From a virus, in IMG/VR virus record IMGVR_UViG_3300009684_000132, positions 1 to 28,685 of that record: DNA of 28,685 bases; one strand, given 5' to 3'. Under the pieces are notes generated by a model, which made no database searches, was not told the origin of the DNA, and worked only from the letters and a program-made list of their open reading frames with translations. The translations under genes were made by a program, and so were the position numbers. Positions 13,911 through 21,814 of the stretch are shown one piece after another. Every line of letters starts with the position of its first letter. The first letter of the stretch is position 1.

Positions 13911-15383
13911 ATGGCAACTTTAATACCAAAATACACGCAGGTAACAACATCCAATCGGACAATCGCACAGAAGTTTGCTGAGACTATTTCAGTTAAAGAC
14001 TATGGTGCTAAAGGTGACGGTACAACAGATGATACCGCAGCAATTAACGCGGCTATTACTTATGCTAATAGCCAAGCTGTAGTTGTAAACCCACTAAGCC
14101 CAACTTCTTTAGTGACAGTTATATTTCCAAGTGGAAAATATGTTGTTTCATCCACAATATCGCTGTCAAATAACACAAGTTACTGTAACTTAGAAGGACA
14201 AGGTGCCGCCGAGCTTTATTTCACAGGGACTGGGACATGCCTATCAATTGGTAATAATACAAGCTATGGCATACTCGGTACAACAATTAAAAATATTAAG
14301 CTACAAAAAGCAGGCGCTAAAGCAGGGACAGGGCTTGTAGTCCAAATAGCAGGATATAGCAACTATGAAGGCTTATCTATTGACGGGTTTGATATTGGCG
14401 TATTACACCAAGGCGCTATCAATTGTACATATGACTTTAAACAAAGAGGTATTAGTAACTGTAACTATGGTTTTATAGTAGAAAATATACTGCCTTCTAG
14501 TGGATCTAGATTTGCATCTAATTTATTAACAGTTAAAAATCTGCGTTTTAATACAATTTCTAATACGGCATTTACACAACGTGAAGGCGCAGGAATAGCT
14601 AATCCTGGTACGGGCGGTGCAATATTAGTAGAAAAATGTACTTTTGAAGGAATTTCTGGTACAGGATCAAGAAGTATATATCTTGTAAATACAGGCGAGG
14701 CTGCAAGTCAAGATACAACTGTATTTAGACAATGTTGGTTTGAAGGTTATGGAGAAACACTTTGCATCCTTAATAATGCTAGAGCTACTTTTCAAAACTG
14801 TTTTATTGCTAATGGCGGTGCTGCTGGTTTTGTATTACAAAATAATGTTAGTTATTTAAAACTTGATACTGTAGTTACTTATTTCCTTGATGCGCAACCA
14901 ACAGGCAATTATTTAGTAAGTTTTGTTTCACCTGCTACAGCAGCTAGTCTTTCTAATTTAACTGTAGTTAATTGTAATTTTGAAGGGCTTAAACAATTAA
15001 CATCAACTTATCCAGATGCTCAATCTGGCAGCCCGTCTAATATCTATCCTCTTAATTTACCAACACCAAAAGTGTATAGAATTAGATACAACGCATACTA
15101 TCCGTCGGGAAATAATGCACAAAACTGGGGTTTGGTAGTTAACTTATTAACTGAAGTAACTAAGTTAAATGGGACTAACTGGAATTATGCAGATGTTATC
15201 TTTGCTGGCTTTGATGGCGTAGATAAAGGTTTTACTTCATTACGTGTTTTTAATCTTGGTACTGGATCGTTAAGTAACTTTGGGAATAACGTAGCATATA
15301 CTGTTTCTGGCGTAAGTATTACGTTTGTAAACGATGGTACAGGCAGATGGTTTAACATGGATGGCACTTACACGGTATATTAA
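13911..15383 (+). CDS. tailspike with right-handed beta-helix (pectate-lyase-like fold)
   Basis: The 490-residue protein has the family signature VKDYGAKGDGTTDDTAAINA near residue 30, followed by YVVSSTISLSNNT and many short strands with Asn/Gly turns (LTVKNLRFNTISNT, ILVEKCTFEG, ATFQNCFIANGG). These mark a parallel beta-helix, the fold of P22 and capsule-depolymerising tailspikes. It likely binds and may cut host surface polysaccharide. Asp/Glu residues are scattered along the helix and no catalytic set can be assigned by eye. The N-terminal region before the helix is only about 28 residues, so the head-binding domain found in P22 tailspike is missing here. Confidence 0.78.
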   Translation: MATLIPKYTQVTTSNRTIAQKFAETISVKDYGAKGDGTTDDTAAINAAITYANSQAVVVNPLSPTSLVTVIFPSGKYVVSSTISLSNNTSYCNLEGQGAAELYFTGTGTCLSIGNNTSYGILGTTIKNIKLQKAGAKAGTGLVVQIAGYSNYEGLSIDGFDIGVLHQGAINCTYDFKQRGISNCNYGFIVENILPSSGSRFASNLLTVKNLRFNTISNTAFTQREGAGIANPGTGGAILVEKCTFEGISGTGSRSIYLVNTGEAASQDTTVFRQCWFEGYGETLCILNNARATFQNCFIANGGAAGFVLQNNVSYLKLDTVVTYFLDAQPTGNYLVSFVSPATAASLSNLTVVNCNFEGLKQLTSTYPDAQSGSPSNIYPLNLPTPKVYRIRYNAYYPSGNNAQNWGLVVNLLTEVTKLNGTNWNYADVIFAGFDGVDKGFTSLRVFNLGTGSLSNFGNNVAYTVSGVSITFVNDGTGRWFNMDGTYTVY

Positions 15384-15385
15384 CT

Positions 15386-15649
15386 ATGAAAAAACTAACT
15401 GAATTACTATCAAACCCACGTATCCCTGTACCGCTTGACAAGCAAGCGCACTTTAATTCAGGTGGTATCTTGGCGCTTATAGCATACTTTTTTATTGGTT
15501 ACTACGCTTTATTGCTAGTAATGGTGGTAGCTTTTGCAAAAGAGTGGTATGATTATCAGCATCCAACAATCCATACTTGCGATTTTTATGATTGGTTAGC
15601 CACGGTACTAGGCGCTGTCGTTACATTAGGAGTGATTTATGTCTGTTAA
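15386..15649 (+). CDS. small membrane protein with HxxxG and KExxDxxH motifs
   Basis: The 87-residue protein has two predicted membrane segments (about residues 28-50 and 68-86). Conserved-looking polar motifs are LDKQAHFNSGG before the first and FAKEWYDYQHPTIHTCDFYD between them, with several His/Asp residues facing the same side. This resembles small phage membrane proteins distantly like VanZ/YfiM-type families. It starts 2 bases after the tailspike stop and overlaps the next tail gene by 11 bases. A holin-like or envelope role is possible but unproven. Confidence 0.55.
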   Translation: MKKLTELLSNPRIPVPLDKQAHFNSGGILALIAYFFIGYYALLLVMVVAFAKEWYDYQHPTIHTCDFYDWLATVLGAVVTLGVIYVC

Positions 15650-16316
15650 CTTATCCCCGTTAGGCGGCGCTGGCGCACAGTTCTTCAGCAATAATGGCGT
15701 ACCACTTGCAGGTGGGTTACTGTACACTTATTCAGCAGGGACATCAACCCCTGCTACAGCTTATACTTCTAATTTAGGTTTAACTGCGCTTGCTAACCCT
15801 ATCGTACTAGATTCAGCAGGTCGAGTGCCTACAGGTGAGATTTGGTTAACTGATGGCGTTAGCTACAAGTTTGTACTTAAAACTGCCTTAGACGTGTTAA
15901 TTGCAACGTGGGATAACCTTACAGGTATAAACTCTAATTTCGTTCCATTTACACAAAAGAAACAAACCTTTACGGCTACAGCAGGACAAACTGTATTTAC
16001 GTTAACTACGATGCAGTATATCGTAGGCGGAAATAACTTAAGTGTATACGTGAACGGTAGCAAACAAATAGCCGCCGTAAACTATATTGAAACATCAAGC
16101 ACCGTAGTTACTTTTGTATCTGGTCTTAATATTAACGATGTTGTTGAATGTACGACTTCAATAACTAATACTACAAACCCTATTGACTCAGGCCCTACAA
16201 GTTCAAGACCTACAGGTAGCGCTATTACAGGTCAGTATTATTTTGATACCACGATAGTTAAACCTATCTGGTGGAACGGCACTATTTGGATATTAGCTAC
16301 AGGGCTTGCTGCTTAA
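15639..16316 (+). CDS. stand-alone tailspike head-binding-type domain protein
   Basis: In this 225-residue protein residues 1-95 resemble the P22-type tailspike head-binding domain: GAGAQFFSNNGVPLAGGLLY, TYSAGTSTPATAYTSNLG, NPIVLDSAGRVPTGEIWLTD, then YKFVLKTALDVLIATWDNLT. The second half is beta-rich (QTVFTLTTMQYIVGGNNLSV) and the end is a YYFDTTIVKPIWWNGTIWI fibre-tip-like motif. It carries no beta-helix, so it probably anchors or adapts another receptor-binding protein, or is itself a short spike. It overlaps the membrane protein gene upstream. Confidence 0.7.
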   Translation: MSVNLSPLGGAGAQFFSNNGVPLAGGLLYTYSAGTSTPATAYTSNLGLTALANPIVLDSAGRVPTGEIWLTDGVSYKFVLKTALDVLIATWDNLTGINSNFVPFTQKKQTFTATAGQTVFTLTTMQYIVGGNNLSVYVNGSKQIAAVNYIETSSTVVTFVSGLNINDVVECTTSITNTTNPIDSGPTSSRPTGSAITGQYYFDTTIVKPIWWNGTIWILATGLAA

Positions 16317-16317
16317 C

Positions 16318-16716
16318 ATGACACAGCAATTAGCTACATCGATGCAGGAAAAAGCGGTAGAGTTATTGTATGAGTCAGTTAAAGATAGACTAAGTATAGA
16401 TAAGCAACAGTTTAAAAATGTGCTAAAAGATTGGGAACTTGTAGAGTTAATGCAAGATGACAACTTAATTGGCGTTGTAATGATCAAAGGTAACGAGCTT
16501 CATGTTAGTTTTAAAGGCGTACCAAAAAGTTCTATACGCAGGCATATTAAAGCAACAGTCGGTGAATTGATGACAAAGTACGGCTATGTAGTAACTTTAG
16601 TTTCAAAAGGCAATGATAAAGGTTTAGCTTTTTGTAAACGCCTTGGATTTTATATTACAGGCGAAGATTCAGATAAAACATACATGAGATGCGACAGGAG
16701 TAATTATGTTCGGTAA
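16318..16716 (+). CDS. GNAT-like protein of virion region
   Basis: The 132-residue protein ends with KGLAFCKRLGFYITGEDSDK and TYMRC, the classic C-terminal end of GNAT acyltransferases. Earlier there is a beta hairpin LIGVVMIKGNELHVSFKGVP and a helix RRHIKATVGELMTKYG. The acetyl-CoA pyrophosphate loop (Q/RxxGxG/A) is not evident, so catalysis is doubtful. Proteins with this fold occur in the internal virion region of T7-like and related phages (gp13 type). The ATG at 16318, one base after the preceding stop, is preferred over an in-frame TTG at 16306. Confidence 0.6.
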   Translation: MTQQLATSMQEKAVELLYESVKDRLSIDKQQFKNVLKDWELVELMQDDNLIGVVMIKGNELHVSFKGVPKSSIRRHIKATVGELMTKYGYVVTLVSKGNDKGLAFCKRLGFYITGEDSDKTYMRCDRSNYVR

Positions 16717-17527
16717 TCAATTTAAATTTAGTAGTTTAATGCGTCATCCAGGGTACAACGACCCAATTACCGCTACAATTGCTTCTGTAGGCGGAAGCTT
16801 ACTTGGCGGAATAATGTCAAGTAACGCATCAGAGGATGCAGCTAATACCCAAGCAAACGCAGCCAACCGTGCAGCAGACTTACAGTATAAAGCTTTTCAA
16901 GAACAACAAGCCGCACAAAAACCGTTTCTTGAAGCAGGACTTAAAGGCCAAAACAGACTATTAGACTTGTTAGGACTTAGCGGTAACGCTGGCGCTGAAG
17001 GCTATGGTTCTGCTGCTAAGAACTTTAGTATGGCTGACTATCAAGCTGATCCTGGCTATGCGTTCCGTATGTCTGAAGGACTTAAAGCACTTGATCGTAC
17101 TGCCGCTGCACGCGGCGGTATGTTGTCAGGCGCAGCGTTAAGAGGCGCTACACGTTACGGTCAAGACATGGCCTCACAAGAATATCAAAACGCGTACAAC
17201 CGCTATCAAACTAACCGCGCAAATATTTTAAACCCGCTACAAAGTCTTGCAGGTCAAGGACAAACGACAGCTAATACGTTAGGTAATGCAAGTCAGAATT
17301 ATGCGACTAACGCAGGTAACGCGTATATGAACGCAGGTAATGCTGCTGCGTCAGGTTACGTAGGTAGTGCTAATGCGTGGAACCAAGCACTTGGCGGTGC
17401 AGCAAATGCGTATCAGCAAAACCAATTGATGAACAGAATATTCCCTAGTGCAAGTGCAACGCCTTATACAAGCGCTTCTAATTTTGAATCGCGAATGGGC
17501 CTTCCACAAACAGGGTACGGTAGTTAA
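16706..17527 (+). CDS. DNA ejection/transfer protein
   Basis: This 273-residue Ala/Asn/Gln-rich protein has the architecture of podovirus ejection proteins (P22 gp7-like 'DNA transfer protein'). An N-terminal Gly-rich hydrophobic segment (ATIASVGGSLLGGIMSS, about residues 23-39) is followed by a helical NTQANAANRAADLQYKAF segment. Then come DPGYAFRMSEGLKALDRTAA, ARGGMLSGAALRGATRYGQD and NRYQTNRANILNPLQSLAGQ, a recurring pattern in this family. It is packaged in the capsid and released into the cell envelope ahead of DNA. It overlaps the GNAT-like gene by 11 bases. Confidence 0.78.
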   Translation: MFGNQFKFSSLMRHPGYNDPITATIASVGGSLLGGIMSSNASEDAANTQANAANRAADLQYKAFQEQQAAQKPFLEAGLKGQNRLLDLLGLSGNAGAEGYGSAAKNFSMADYQADPGYAFRMSEGLKALDRTAAARGGMLSGAALRGATRYGQDMASQEYQNAYNRYQTNRANILNPLQSLAGQGQTTANTLGNASQNYATNAGNAYMNAGNAAASGYVGSANAWNQALGGAANAYQQNQLMNRIFPSASATPYTSASNFESRMGLPQTGYGS

Positions 17528-17543
17528 TATTAAGGATTAAATC

Positions 17544-18863
17544 ATGGCTATTGACGCAAGTATCGCTTTAGGAGTTAAACCAGTACAGATTGAGTCCCCG
17601 CTTAATCAGATGGCTAACGTATACGCTTTGCAAAACGCTCAACAATCTAATCAACTTAATCAGATGAAGATGGATGAGTATAAGCGTGGTATTGCAACCA
17701 CGGAACGTAGAAATGCGTTATTAGGTGGTTTTGCACCAGATATGAGCATAGACCAACAAGTAAACGCATTAGCTAGAGGTGGGTTCTTAGATGAAGCTAA
17801 AGCTTTGGCTGAATCATCAGCTAAAGTTAGTAAAGATAAACGCGAAGCTGAAAAAGCGGCATCAGACCTTAAAGCTAACAGCATTAAATTTCACCGCGAT
17901 TTATTGCCTACGGTTAGAGATCAAGCCTCATATGAACAATGGGGCATGAACGCAATTAAAGACATCCCTGAACTAGGTAAAATGTTACCTGCACAGTATG
18001 ATCCTGCGCTTATTCCGCAACTAGCTATGTCTGCGGATAAGTATATTGAAGCTAACAAGCCTCAAATATTGCAACAAAACTTAGGCGGTAAAGCTAATAT
18101 TGTAAGCGTAAATCCATATACAGGAAAACAAGAAATAGTAAGCTCTTCTGCAATGACCGCAACGCCTGGCGAACAAAAACCAACCTTTAATCAAGGCGCT
18201 TGGTACTATCCGCCTACAGCAGAAAATCCGCAAGGCACCGTAGCTGGCGAAACTAGAGCTGATAAGCCAAAACCACTAACAACGCTACAAGATACTAAGT
18301 TACAACATGACATAGGTAAAGATTATAAAACAACACAAGATGCAATTGCATCTTTTGCAGACGTTAAAAAGGCTACCGCGCAAGTTAAAAGTTATACTAA
18401 CGCTCAATTAGGTAAAGTAACAGGAAAATACGGCGAATATTTACCTTCATTAGGTGAAACAGCTAAAAACGTAGATACCGATTTAGCTAACTTAAAAGGC
18501 AAGGTAACTTCACTAGGTAAAATTGCCGCTAGTGCTAGCGGTGCAATTGGGTCTATGGCAGTACAAGAATGGACTTTAGTTAGAGATATGATAGCTGCGT
18601 TAGATGAGACAAAAATGACGCCGCAAAAACTTAGACAACAAATGGACTTAATTGACGCTCAACTTGCAGGCGCTGAAACAAGATTGCGTGATGCGTATAC
18701 TACAACCCATCAAGAAGATTTTGTAAGGTACCCAAAACGATTTGAACTTCCACAAAGTACAAACGCACCTGCGGCAGCTAAACCTAACGCGCCAGCAAGA
18801 AATCCTATGAAAGCACAAGCGTATGAAGCATATTTAAAAGCACATTCAGGTGACAATAAATAA
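17544..18863 (+). CDS. internal virion / ejection protein 2
   Basis: The 439-residue protein is highly helical and Gln/Ala/Lys-rich, with long amphipathic segments (VYALQNAQQSNQLNQMKMDE near residues 27-46; a Lys/Ala-rich coil at about 92-112). It is followed by a middle domain and a C-terminal helical region that ends in a Pro/Ala-rich tail. It lies between the gp7-like and lysozyme-fused ejection genes, the position of P22 gp20/gp16-type proteins. Its stop overlaps the next ATG by one base (TAATG). No catalytic motif is seen. Confidence 0.65.
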   Translation: MAIDASIALGVKPVQIESPLNQMANVYALQNAQQSNQLNQMKMDEYKRGIATTERRNALLGGFAPDMSIDQQVNALARGGFLDEAKALAESSAKVSKDKREAEKAASDLKANSIKFHRDLLPTVRDQASYEQWGMNAIKDIPELGKMLPAQYDPALIPQLAMSADKYIEANKPQILQQNLGGKANIVSVNPYTGKQEIVSSSAMTATPGEQKPTFNQGAWYYPPTAENPQGTVAGETRADKPKPLTTLQDTKLQHDIGKDYKTTQDAIASFADVKKATAQVKSYTNAQLGKVTGKYGEYLPSLGETAKNVDTDLANLKGKVTSLGKIAASASGAIGSMAVQEWTLVRDMIAALDETKMTPQKLRQQMDLIDAQLAGAETRLRDAYTTTHQEDFVRYPKRFELPQSTNAPAAAKPNAPARNPMKAQAYEAYLKAHSGDNK

Positions 18864-20953
18864 TGAATGAACAAGATGTAGTCTCATTTTTTACGGGTAA
18901 AGGATACGAACCGCATCAAGCGGCAGGTATTGCGGGTAATCTTATGCAAGAGAGTACATTAAATCCTACGGCAAAAAACCCTACGTCGGGCGCATTTGGT
19001 CTAGCGCAATGGCTAGGTAGCCGTAAAAAGTCATTTATGGACTTTGCATTAAAAAATAAAAAAGATATTAAAGACCCGACAGCGCAGTTAGAGTTTATTG
19101 ATCACGAGTTAAACACAACGGAAACACGTGCTAGAGATAAGTTGTTAAACTCTAAAGATGCAACTGAAGCCGCGTTTAATTTTTCAAATCATTACGAACG
19201 TGCTGGCGCTAACGAAAAGAAAAACGCTACGCGTGCAAACTATGCAAATAGAATATTAAGCTCAATCGTTCCTTCCGCACAAGCAGGTGAAAATATGGCT
19301 AAACCGTTATCTTATGACGAATGGGTTGCAGCAGGCGAACCGAAAGCGCCAATTAAATCTGACATACCTTCACGTAAATCTGAAATACCTTCACGTAAAT
19401 CTGCAACATCTGCGCCATTATCTTATGACGAATGGGTAGCAGCAGGTGAACCAAAAACGCCAGCAGAACATGAAATTAGCAAATTGTCTGTTGCAGATAA
19501 TTTAACTCGCAAAGCTAGAATTGCACTCGGCGGCGCAGCGCCTGCTGTTGTAGGTGCAGGTGCTGGCGCTTTACTAGGAACTTTAGGCGGTCCTGTTGCA
19601 CCACTTACAGTTCCTGCAGGCGCGTTAATTGGGTCTATGGCGGTTCCTGCAATTGACTTAGGTATTATGGGGTATAACTATTTAGCTAATAAAAATATTC
19701 CTACCGCATCTCAGTCAGTTAAAAATATGCTAGGTACGCCTACACCCGCAACAACAGGTGAACGTATGCTTGACATAGCATCAAGTGCAATATCACCTGC
19801 AGGGATTGAACCTGCGGCCGCTAATTTAGTTAAATCAGCGCCAGGGTTGTTAGGTCGTGCAGGAAAAGAATTTAGCCGCGCACCAATAACTCAACTTGCA
19901 GTTGCACCTACGTCTGCTGCAGTTTCTCAAGGCGTTGCTGAAACTACCGATAACCCTTTATTAGGCGCAGCGGCTGGTTTAACTACCGCCGTAGCTGGCA
20001 ACACACGTATGCCTAAAGATGCGTTTATACCTGCGTATAATGCAGTTACAGGTAAGAATGTACCTTTAAAAATTAAAGTTCCAACAGCAGGTGAGTTAAC
20101 CGCTAGAGCGCAAGCAAACTATGATGTTTTGGATAACTCAGGGTTTCAATTAGACGCACCATCTTTTAATGCGCATTTTTCTACGATACCTGATAAATTA
20201 CGAAAAGATATTGGCTATGTAGTTAGACCTGGCTCAGAAGTTGATGCAGCAATTAAAGAATTAACCGCAGGAAATATTAAAGATGTTGCTGAAATAACTA
20301 CGTTGCGTAAAGTTATTGGGGGTTTAAAAGCTAGTGATAAGCCACGTGAGCGCCAAGTAGCAATGGAATTAATGGATGAGTTTGATGACTATGTTCTTCA
20401 TGCACCACCTAGCGCTATAGTTGGCGGAACTAAATCAGCTATAAAAGCGTGGGAAGCAGCAAGAGAAGATTATGCAAAAATGAAGAAAAGTGAAATATTT
20501 ACTAGCATTTTAGATAAGTCAGATTTTACGCAAGGCGATAAAGGTAAATATATTGCAAGTAAAGTTTCAAAAATAGCGCAAAATGAAAAGCAAATGCGTG
20601 TGTTTACGCCAGCAGAACAAGAACAAATTAAAAAAGTTGCTGCAGGTGGCCCTGTTCAAGCTTTGCTTAATACAGTAGCTAAATTTACACCGATGACTCC
20701 TGCAGCCGCAATTTTTACCGCGGTCAATCCTTGGGGCGCGTATACCGCTGCAGGTGGTATGGCAGCTAAAACATTAGCTACATCAAGACAAGAGCAAAAA
20801 GTTAATAATTTAGCTAAAATAATGCGACTAGGTACCGGCAGTCGCCCACCTATGTTCCAAGGTGCTACAGGTAATTTACCTTTAACCTATCGTGAGGCAA
20901 CAAACGCGATAAACATGCTTAACAACCAAAATCAAAACGCATTAGCACAATAG
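18863..20953 (+). CDS. virion-associated lysozyme / ejection protein 3
   Basis: In this 696-residue protein the first 135 residues match the phage tail-lysozyme domain: GYEPHQAAGIAGNLMQESTL (catalytic Glu about residue 30), SGAFGLAQWLGSRKKSF, AQLEFIDHELNTTE and a C-terminal FSNHYERAG. It would open peptidoglycan during DNA entry. Next come a linker with two copies of PLSYDEWVAAGEPK (residues 148-161 and 185-198) and a tandem IPSRKS repeat. A Gly/Ala-rich hydrophobic zone (residues about 222-273, several GxxxG steps) follows that could insert in the membrane, and then a long helical domain. The combination of hydrolase and membrane-active region fits a channel-forming ejection protein. Confidence 0.8.
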   Translation: MNEQDVVSFFTGKGYEPHQAAGIAGNLMQESTLNPTAKNPTSGAFGLAQWLGSRKKSFMDFALKNKKDIKDPTAQLEFIDHELNTTETRARDKLLNSKDATEAAFNFSNHYERAGANEKKNATRANYANRILSSIVPSAQAGENMAKPLSYDEWVAAGEPKAPIKSDIPSRKSEIPSRKSATSAPLSYDEWVAAGEPKTPAEHEISKLSVADNLTRKARIALGGAAPAVVGAGAGALLGTLGGPVAPLTVPAGALIGSMAVPAIDLGIMGYNYLANKNIPTASQSVKNMLGTPTPATTGERMLDIASSAISPAGIEPAAANLVKSAPGLLGRAGKEFSRAPITQLAVAPTSAAVSQGVAETTDNPLLGAAAGLTTAVAGNTRMPKDAFIPAYNAVTGKNVPLKIKVPTAGELTARAQANYDVLDNSGFQLDAPSFNAHFSTIPDKLRKDIGYVVRPGSEVDAAIKELTAGNIKDVAEITTLRKVIGGLKASDKPRERQVAMELMDEFDDYVLHAPPSAIVGGTKSAIKAWEAAREDYAKMKKSEIFTSILDKSDFTQGDKGKYIASKVSKIAQNEKQMRVFTPAEQEQIKKVAAGGPVQALLNTVAKFTPMTPAAAIFTAVNPWGAYTAAGGMAAKTLATSRQEQKVNNLAKIMRLGTGSRPPMFQGATGNLPLTYREATNAINMLNNQNQNALAQ
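19304..19456 (+). repeat. duplicated linker module inside the lysozyme-ejection gene
   Basis: Two imperfect 42-base copies (19304-19345 and 19415-19456) encode the same 14 residues, PLSYDEWVAAGEPK, and differ mainly at synonymous positions. Between them a 21-base unit encoding a D/E-IPSRKS heptad is tandemly duplicated (19361-19381 and 19382-19402). The preserved peptide with drifted codons suggests selection on the motif. Confidence 0.8.
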
Positions 20954-20962
20954 GACTTTATC

Positions 20963-21223
20963 ATGGACGATCAAACAACGCGACTGAATAGAATTGAAGA
21001 GAAGCTGGATAAGGTAGGCGAGGCAATCATCTCTTTAGCCCGTATGGAAGAACGAATGATTACGTTGTTCAGACGCATGGATAACTACGATCAAAACCAA
21101 AACACACTTGAAGGTAGAGTGAACAAGATTGAAGTTGCACACGCAGGTAGCGCATGGGTCGAGCGTATCGTATGGCTGATCGTAGGTGGCCTTGTGATGG
21201 GGACTATCTATTTTGGTAAATAG
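20963..21223 (+). CDS. coiled-coil membrane protein (XhlA/holin-accessory type)
   Basis: The 86-residue protein has an N-terminal coiled coil (TRLNRIEEKLDKVGEAIISL and onward to about residue 60) and one C-terminal membrane segment (WVERIVWLIVGGLVMGTIYF, about residues 65-84). This is the layout of XhlA-like and related lysis-associated proteins, anchored in the inner membrane by the C-terminus. It opens the lysis cassette, and its end overlaps the endolysin TTG start by 11 bases. It could be the holin or an accessory factor. Confidence 0.65.
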   Translation: MDDQTTRLNRIEEKLDKVGEAIISLARMEERMITLFRRMDNYDQNQNTLEGRVNKIEVAHAGSAWVERIVWLIVGGLVMGTIYFGK

Positions 21224-21629
21224 CCGTAATCTGTCAGACCTACATCCTAGAGTTAAAACGCTATGTGAGCGATTCATATTTTCATGTGCAAAGCAAAACA
21301 TCGACGTCATTATTACGTCAACGTTCCGTGATACGGAATCTCAAACAGCGCTCTACAATCAAGGGCGCACAACACCAGGTAAGATAGTCACTAACGCTAA
21401 GGCAGGTCAGTCATTTCATAACTGGAAAGTTGCGTTTGACTTCTGCCCAATCGTCAACGGTAAATGTCAATGGGATAACAAAGCGCTATTTACTGCTTGC
21501 GGGATCATCGCAGAAGAGCTAGGCTTGGAATGGGCTGGCAGATGGACTGGCAAGTTTAAAGAATTAGCGCATTGTCAATACACAGGCGGATTAACTTTAC
21601 AAGACTTCCAATCAGGTAAAACACTATGA
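21213..21629 (+). CDS. endolysin, L-alanyl-D-glutamate peptidase type (M15/VanY-like)
   Basis: The 138-residue zinc peptidase cleaves peptidoglycan stem peptides at lysis. The Zn ligands are visible: His69 in SFHNWKVAFDF, Asp76 in the same motif, and His120 in ELAHCQY, with the general base Glu117. The N-terminus (SRNLSDLHPRVKTLCERFIF) and STFRDTESQTALYNQGRT are typical of M15_4 endolysins such as those of T5-like phages. No ATG is available. The TTG at 21213, inside the end of the preceding gene, is the only start that keeps the conserved N-terminus. There is no signal peptide, so it needs a holin. Confidence 0.88.
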   Translation: MVNSRNLSDLHPRVKTLCERFIFSCAKQNIDVIITSTFRDTESQTALYNQGRTTPGKIVTNAKAGQSFHNWKVAFDFCPIVNGKCQWDNKALFTACGIIAEELGLEWAGRWTGKFKELAHCQYTGGLTLQDFQSGKTL

Positions 21630-21814
21630 AGCAATGGTATAAATCTAAGGTATTATGGTTTAACTTTATTGTCGGTGTAGGAGCAGCATGTGAAGCATCT
21701 CTTAATATTGTGCAAGGCTATTTTGATCCTCGCGTATATTTCGCTATTGTTACCGCTATCTCTGGTGTTAATATGGCTTTACGTTTTATATCTACAACTA
21801 AGCTCACCAAATGA
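21626..21814 (+). CDS. holin-like small membrane protein
   Basis: This 62-residue protein has two hydrophobic segments (about residues 10-28 and 37-56) separated by a short polar turn (QGYFDPRVY) and a basic C-terminus (STTKLTK). The size, topology and position between endolysin and Rz suit a class II holin. It overlaps the endolysin by 4 bases (ATGA) and the Rz gene by 4 bases. A second membrane protein at 20963 means which of the two triggers lysis is open. Confidence 0.65.
   Translation: MKQWYKSKVLWFNFIVGVGAACEASLNIVQGYFDPRVYFAIVTAISGVNMALRFISTTKLTK

Noticed and set aside
16306-16716. TTG start at 16306 for the GNAT-like gene
   Set aside because: The ATG at 16318, one base after the preceding stop, is the more usual start. 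The TTG adds four unconserved-looking residues inside the upstream gene.
19361-19402. Tandem 21-base repeat as a possible CRISPR or other array
   Set aside because: Only two adjacent copies without spacers, in frame within a coding region; it is a coding heptad duplication.
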